From contig JALSPX010000176.1 of the NCBI GenBank assembly GCA_026985755.1, positions 1-10,100 on the forward strand: 10,100 nucleotides of DNA, read 5' to 3'. Source of the stretch: Sulfurovum sp. (lineage in GTDB: Bacteria > Campylobacterota > Campylobacteria > Campylobacterales > Sulfurovaceae). The position numbers and the translations under genes were made by a program. This document shows, piece by piece, positions 5,583-10,100 of this stretch. Every line of letters starts with the position of its first letter. The stretch's first letter is position 1. Under the pieces are notes generated by a model. It was not told the DNA's origin. It saw nothing but the letters and a program-made list of their open reading frames with translations, and made no database searches.

Positions 5583-6734
5583 ATGAAAAAAATGCCAAAA
5601 CCATATGAGGTTATGGAAACACTGATTGAGTATGTGAATGATGCATATTCTTTTAACAAGCTAAATCTTAAAGGAACGATACAATTCTATTTAACTTATG
5701 AAAATACTACATATGACTTTTTTGTAGATGTAGATACCCAATTAACACTACATCAGGGAGAGCTAAATGATCCTACAGTCATATTACGGTCTAAACTATA
5801 TGACTTTTTGGATTTGGCATCAGGGAAATTGCATCCCGTTATAGGTGTACTGACAAGAAAGCTTATGTTTTCAGGGAATATAGGTTTTTTTAAAAAAGTC
5901 ATGCAGCAGAAAAATTTATTCATAGCAGGTGTAGATATAGATAAATATCGTGATGAAGTCAAGGATTTTGAAAAAAATCCTCATAACCCTTGGATCGAGC
6001 CAAAGTCTGTCTTGATTATTAATGGGTCTCCTAGAGCTAAAAATGGATACACGGACTTCTATTTAAGACCATTTATTGAAGGTCTTGAAAGTACAGATGC
6101 CAATGTTGAAGTTGTTTATCTTGAAAAACACTATATTAAAGGATGCAAAGGCTGTTTACGCTGTATGATGAGTGAATCCGGCGTATGTATACATGATGGT
6201 AAGGATGAATTTGAAGCGATCTATGACAAGCAGATGAAAGCGGACTTGATCATATTTGCTTTTCCGTTATATATGGATGGTATGACAGCAGTTTTAAAAA
6301 GCTACTTGGACCGCACTGTTCGAAGTGACTATCCATTTAAAACAGAAGGACGATTAAGACAAAGACATTCACGTAGAAACCAAAAAAATCAAACCATGAT
6401 GGTATTTTCAATATGTGGTTATTTGCAAAAGGAAAACTTCGATGCTTTGCATCAGCATTTTCAACAGTTATCTATAACGAAGCATATGCCGTTGATCGCA
6501 GAAATATACAGACCCGCATCTATCTATTTATATAATAACCCTCTAATGTACAAAAAACTGAATCATATTTTGAATGGTCTTAAAAATGCCGGAAAAGAGG
6601 TGGTAAAGTATGGAAGGATTTCCCCTAAGACAAAAAAAATAATAGAGCAAAATGCAGAGAAGAATGATGTATTTATGAAAATTGCAAATAACTTCTTCTT
6701 TAAAAAAATGAAAAACAATGAAAAAAACTTTTAA
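5583..6734 (+). CDS. SCP2-like domain fused to flavodoxin-fold NAD(P)H-dependent FMN reductase
   Basis: A 383-residue two-domain protein. Residues about 10-115 resemble an SCP2 sterol-carrier/lipid-binding domain (LNDPTVILRSKLYDFLDLAS followed by GKLHPVIGVLTRKLMFSGN). Residues about 141-330 form a flavodoxin-like reductase: VLIINGSPRAKNGYT (143-157) is the FMN phosphate loop, and FPLYMDGMTAVLKSYLDR (227-244) is the second flavin-contacting segment. A cysteine group C188-x2-C191-x2-C194 plus C202 resembles iron-sulfur flavoproteins or redox-active members of the family. It is cytosolic, with a basic C-terminal tail rich in Lys and Asn. GGGGGAGGG precedes the start. The synthase gene begins 18 bp after its stop, so the two are probably co-transcribed. 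A role in reducing a lipid-bound intermediate or feeding electrons to another enzyme is inferred; the fusion is unusual. Confidence 0.85.
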   Translation: MKKMPKPYEVMETLIEYVNDAYSFNKLNLKGTIQFYLTYENTTYDFFVDVDTQLTLHQGELNDPTVILRSKLYDFLDLASGKLHPVIGVLTRKLMFSGNIGFFKKVMQQKNLFIAGVDIDKYRDEVKDFEKNPHNPWIEPKSVLIINGSPRAKNGYTDFYLRPFIEGLESTDANVEVVYLEKHYIKGCKGCLRCMMSESGVCIHDGKDEFEAIYDKQMKADLIIFAFPLYMDGMTAVLKSYLDRTVRSDYPFKTEGRLRQRHSRRNQKNQTMMVFSICGYLQKENFDALHQHFQQLSITKHMPLIAEIYRPASIYLYNNPLMYKKLNHILNGLKNAGKEVVKYGRISPKTKKIIEQNAEKNDVFMKIANNFFFKKMKNNEKNF

Positions 6735-6752
6735 TATCTTGGAGTAACATAT

Positions 6753-9700
6753 ATGAGACCTTATAGTAATGAAAAAATAGCAATTGTTGGAATGTCAGCA
6801 CAGTACCCAGGTGCCAAAACCCCTTTAGAACTTTGGGAAAATGTTCTCTCGAAGCGAGTTCAATTTAGACGTATTCCTGATGAACGTCTCCCTTTAAGTG
6901 AATATTATGATAGTGATGAAAATGCCAAAGACAAAACATACGGAAATCGTGTAGCAGTTATAGATGGCTACGAGTTTGACTGGATCGGGAAGCGCATTCC
7001 AAAGAAAACATATGATGCAACAGACACTGTTCAGTGGCTTGCACTTGATATAACGTTAAAAATGCTTGAAGATGCAGGTATTGAACCTTCATCCTTGCCC
7101 AAAGAAACAACGGCTGTCATTCTTGGAAATACACTTGTAGGGGATACGTCACGATCAAAATATTTTAGACTTCGTTGGCCCTTTGTGCAAAAAACACTCA
7201 GAACAACAGCAGAATGTGCGGGGATGGCATCTGATGATATTGTCAAACTCGAAGAAAGTATGGAACGTGTTTTTAAGTCGGTATTTCCCGATGTAAATGA
7301 AGATACGATAGCGGGTGGTTTGGCAAATACAATTGCAGGAAGAGTATGTAACTATCTCGATTTAAAAGGTGGAGGTTACATAGTTGATGGTGCCTGTGCT
7401 TCATCCCTGATAGCTATTTCTACAGCGGCAGAGCAACTACTGTTAGGTGATCTTGACTTCGCTATTGCAGGTGGAGTAGATATGAGTTTAGATACCTTTG
7501 AACTGATAGGATTTGCAAAAGCTGGTGCTTTAAGTAAGACTGAAATGCGTGTATACGATAAACGCGGTGATGGATTTATCCCTGGAGAAGGATGCGGCAT
7601 CATAGGTTTAAAAAGATTGAGTGATGCCAAACGTGATGGTAATAAGATCTATGCTGTTCTAGAGGGATGGGGAGTCTCAACGGATGGCAAAAGTGGAATA
7701 GCCACACCTACGGTTGAAGGACAATCTTTTGCATTGAAGCGAGCGTTCGCAAAAGCAAAATTAGAACCGTCAGAGCTCGACTTTATTGAAGGGCATGGTA
7801 CCGGTACAAAAGTTGGGGATTATATCGAATTAACAGCTATGGCAGATGCGTTGAATTCTAATAAAACAATGAAAGACTCTTCATGTGGAGTTACATCATT
7901 TAAAACAATCGTGGGTCATACAAAGGCTGCATCAGGCATTGGAGGGCTTATTAAAACGGTCATTGCACTTAATCAGCGTGTCATGCCGCCACTTGCCAAT
8001 TGTGAAAAACCCCATGGGCTTTTTTCTACAAAAGCAAAGTCTCTTTATCCGATTATTGAGGGGGAAATCAGACCACAAGATATACAAATGAAGGCAGGTG
8101 TATCATCCATGGGTTTTGGTGGGATTAATACCCATGTTGTCTTATCATCTGCTGATAAGCCATATGCACATCTGAAACCGAAAATCCATGAAGAAGCTTT
8201 ATTTGAATCATTTCAGGATTCAGAGCTGTTTATATTTAGTTCTGAATCTCAATCACTACTAACAGAAAAAGTAGAACGCTTAGTAATACAAGTGGAACAA
8301 GCAAGCTATGCAGAGATAGCTGATATAGCTGTACAACTTTCTTCAGAAGTGAAAAGTCATGAAAGAGTAAAAGCTGCAGTAATGGTTCAGACACCATTTC
8401 AGGCATCTGAACGTTTGAAAATTCTGATAGATAGTTTAAAAAACAATATTATAGTCAATACTGTTCATTATGATTATAATAATGATATATATATATCTAC
8501 CAATACAGATGATAAACATGTAGCTTTTGTATTTCCAGGACAAGGCTCACAACAGATTAATGCTGCTAAAAAACTGATTAGACGTTACCCATGGGCTCAA
8601 AAAATAGTTGATAAAGCAAAAGAAATTTTTAAGAAATATGATTGTGAAGATATTTTAGAACTTCTTTTCAGGCCTTTGGATAAAGTAAGTACTGATGAAG
8701 AGGTTGCAAACTATAAATATTTACTGCGGCAAACGGAAAAAGCACAGCCAGCTATTGTACTTTCTTCAATTATCTGGTATGAATATATGTTACGTGCAGG
8801 TATTGTACCGAAGAGTGTTTCCGGTCACAGTTTAGGCGAGCTTACAGCATTCTATGCTGCAGGCTGTTTTACACTAAAAGAGGTTATTGAACTTGCGGTA
8901 CTTCGTGGGAAGTTGATGGCATCATCAACTGAAAATGCAGGTTCTATGGTTAGCTTGATGTGTGAAGAAGATGCAGCCTTATCACTTATAGGTGAAGTAT
9001 CTACAGGATATTTATCTATAGCAAACCTTAATAGTTCCAGACAAACTGTTGTTTCTGGAGATAAGGATGCTGTTGCAAGATTGATAGATATCGCAATTAA
9101 AAATAATATTAATGCAATAGAATTGCCAGTAAGTAATGCATTTCACTCAAAAATAGTTGCAGAAGCCGCAAAAAATATGAAAAAACACTTTCCTGTTTCA
9201 TCTAAAATAAAGCAATTAAATAAAATAGTTGTTTCATCCACAGATGGAAAAATCATAGATGAGACTTTGGATCTCAGAGAACATTTCTCAGAGCAAATTG
9301 TTAAAAAAGTTGATTTTATCACAACTGCTAAAACGTTGGACTCTCTATCAGATATTGTAATTGAAATAGGACCTGCAGCTATATTGTCCAAACTACTTAA
9401 ATCAAATATAGATAATATAAATGCTTATCCAATTGCATCTACTGCAGATACATTCAAAGATGTGAACCGTGTTTTTGCGATTTTGTTTACAAACAATTTT
9501 GATATTAATTGGAACAGTATTTATGAAAATAGACTAATTCGCCCATTTGTACCGGCAGAAGAATTGAAGTTTGTAGCAAATCCCTGTGAATATCCGTTTA
9601 GTGAAGATTCTTTGAAAAAAATAGAGTTTTTGAATATACCAGAGGGAAGAGGAATAGATATTTTTACTGATATTCCTTCCGATCAGTTAACAGATTATAT

Positions 9701-10100
9701 GAAAAAAAGAAAAACATTTATATCCGATGTTATTAAGTCAGATATGAAAAGTTTATCAGAGTTTGAATCAAAAGCAATGGTTTGTACCGCTATAACAGAT
9801 GTGGTGCTACCTGAGACCAAGGTGACAAATCATAGGGTAGAATCCATCTCAACATTGGACACCCTGTTGAATATTGCATCGGAGATGACAGGATTTCCGA
9901 GAGAAAGTCTTAACGGCTCCATGCATCTCCTGGATGATCTGAATTTTGATTCTATAAAGGCCGGCGAACTGGTAACATCTGCAGCAGAAGCACTCAATAT
10001 TACAAAAGAGGTGGATCCTGTCATGCTTGCCGGTGCACCGATAGAAGGTATTGCAAAATATTTTGATACCCTTCTTTCTGAGACCAAGGTGACAAATCAT
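6753..10100 (+). CDS. Iterative type I polyketide/PUFA-like synthase, KS-AT-ACP..., partial at right edge
   Basis: The frame is open for 1116 codons and runs off the window. The KS domain (about 1-465) has Cys215 in VDGACASS, His348 in EGHGTGTKVGD and His389 in KTIVGHTKAASG, so it should be active; these motifs resemble PUFA and enediyne-type iterative synthases more than modular KS domains. The AT domain (about 588-890) has FPGQGSQ (594-600), Ser693 in GHSLGE, Arg718 in LRGK and His798 in NAFHS; an AFH-type motif suggests malonyl-CoA. A first ACP (about 1030-1105) has Ser1067 in LNFDSIKAGEL, like the DSIK site of PUFA-synthase ACPs. No reductase or dehydratase domain is reached. GGAG at 6741-6744 sets the ATG. 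The order KS-AT-ACP matches the PfaA N-terminal half, but homology to PfaA itself is not proven, so no symbol is given. Confidence 0.93.
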   Translation, partial: MRPYSNEKIAIVGMSAQYPGAKTPLELWENVLSKRVQFRRIPDERLPLSEYYDSDENAKDKTYGNRVAVIDGYEFDWIGKRIPKKTYDATDTVQWLALDITLKMLEDAGIEPSSLPKETTAVILGNTLVGDTSRSKYFRLRWPFVQKTLRTTAECAGMASDDIVKLEESMERVFKSVFPDVNEDTIAGGLANTIAGRVCNYLDLKGGGYIVDGACASSLIAISTAAEQLLLGDLDFAIAGGVDMSLDTFELIGFAKAGALSKTEMRVYDKRGDGFIPGEGCGIIGLKRLSDAKRDGNKIYAVLEGWGVSTDGKSGIATPTVEGQSFALKRAFAKAKLEPSELDFIEGHGTGTKVGDYIELTAMADALNSNKTMKDSSCGVTSFKTIVGHTKAASGIGGLIKTVIALNQRVMPPLANCEKPHGLFSTKAKSLYPIIEGEIRPQDIQMKAGVSSMGFGGINTHVVLSSADKPYAHLKPKIHEEALFESFQDSELFIFSSESQSLLTEKVERLVIQVEQASYAEIADIAVQLSSEVKSHERVKAAVMVQTPFQASERLKILIDSLKNNIIVNTVHYDYNNDIYISTNTDDKHVAFVFPGQGSQQINAAKKLIRRYPWAQKIVDKAKEIFKKYDCEDILELLFRPLDKVSTDEEVANYKYLLRQTEKAQPAIVLSSIIWYEYMLRAGIVPKSVSGHSLGELTAFYAAGCFTLKEVIELAVLRGKLMASSTENAGSMVSLMCEEDAALSLIGEVSTGYLSIANLNSSRQTVVSGDKDAVARLIDIAIKNNINAIELPVSNAFHSKIVAEAAKNMKKHFPVSSKIKQLNKIVVSSTDGKIIDETLDLREHFSEQIVKKVDFITTAKTLDSLSDIVIEIGPAAILSKLLKSNIDNINAYPIASTADTFKDVNRVFAILFTNNFDINWNSIYENRLIRPFVPAEELKFVANPCEYPFSEDSLKKIEFLNIPEGRGIDIFTDIPSDQLTDYMKKRKTFISDVIKSDMKSLSEFESKAMVCTAITDVVLPETKVTNHRVESISTLDTLLNIASEMTGFPRESLNGSMHLLDDLNFDSIKAGELVTSAAEALNITKEVDPVMLAGAPIEGIAKYFDTLLSETKVTNH
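9811..9833 (+). repeat. Direct repeat copy 1, linker before the first ACP
   Basis: A 23-base sequence beginning CTGAGACCAAGG, in frame and encoding most of ETKVTNH, recurs identically at 10078-10100, exactly 267 bp (89 codons) downstream. The interval holds one complete ACP domain. In-frame duplication of an ACP-plus-linker unit is the simplest explanation. Confidence 0.85.
10078..10100 (+). repeat. Direct repeat copy 2, linker after the first ACP, at window edge
   Basis: Identical to 9811-9833 over all 23 bases up to the window end, so the match may continue beyond it. It again encodes ETKVTNH in frame and should introduce a second ACP. Confidence 0.85.

Noticed and set aside
7031..7630. 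Minus-strand frames inside the synthase KS domain
   Set aside because: They are antisense shadows of a continuous KS domain with all catalytic motifs.
9143..10100. Minus-strand frames opposite the AT and ACP domains
   Set aside because: They are antisense to the open synthase frame and have no recognisable motifs or ribosome sites.

Overview
The window is AT-rich, tightly packed bacterial DNA. It carries most of a lipid or polyketide biosynthesis locus on the + strand, interrupted by one decayed insertion sequence. Low GC, short intergenic gaps, AAGGA/GGAGG ribosome sites and an IS110-type element fit many Gram-negative bacteria. A marine Campylobacterota-like host (Sulfurimonas, Sulfurovum or Arcobacter type) is possible, but nothing here is diagnostic.

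Bases 1-178 are a non-coding leader with two inverted repeats. Bases 179-3886 hold five co-directional genes: a ferritin-like di-iron protein with acyl-ACP-desaturase-style EExRH and DExxH motifs, a free acyl carrier protein (ACP), a stand-alone beta-ketoacyl synthase with an intact Cys-His-His triad, a metallo-beta-lactamase-fold hydrolase, and a FabG-type ketoreductase. A perfect 16-bp stem with a T-tract lies between the hydrolase and fabG and probably works as an internal terminator or attenuator.

Bases 3887-5582 contain no intact gene. They hold a cluster of small hairpins, then a degenerate IS110-family element with a minus-strand transposase pseudogene (stops, frameshifts, missing N-terminus) between imperfect 40-bp inverted repeats, then another hairpin and a possible new promoter.

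Bases 5583-10100 hold a two-gene unit. The first gene fuses an SCP2-like lipid-binding domain to a flavodoxin-fold NAD(P)H:FMN reductase. The second is a large type I synthase that runs off the right edge. Its visible 1116 residues are KS-AT-ACP, and an exact 23-bp repeat exactly 267 bp (89 codons) apart marks the start of what looks like a tandem ACP array, as in polyunsaturated fatty acid (PUFA/Pfa-type) synthases.

Taken together, this is inferred to be a hybrid system in which an iterative type I PUFA-like synthase works with discrete type II parts (KS, ACP, KR) and redox helpers (di-iron protein, flavin reductase) to make an unusual lipid or polyene. Dehydratase, enoyl reductase, phosphopantetheinyl transferase and a release enzyme are not visible and would be expected beyond the right edge. 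The product cannot be named from this window.
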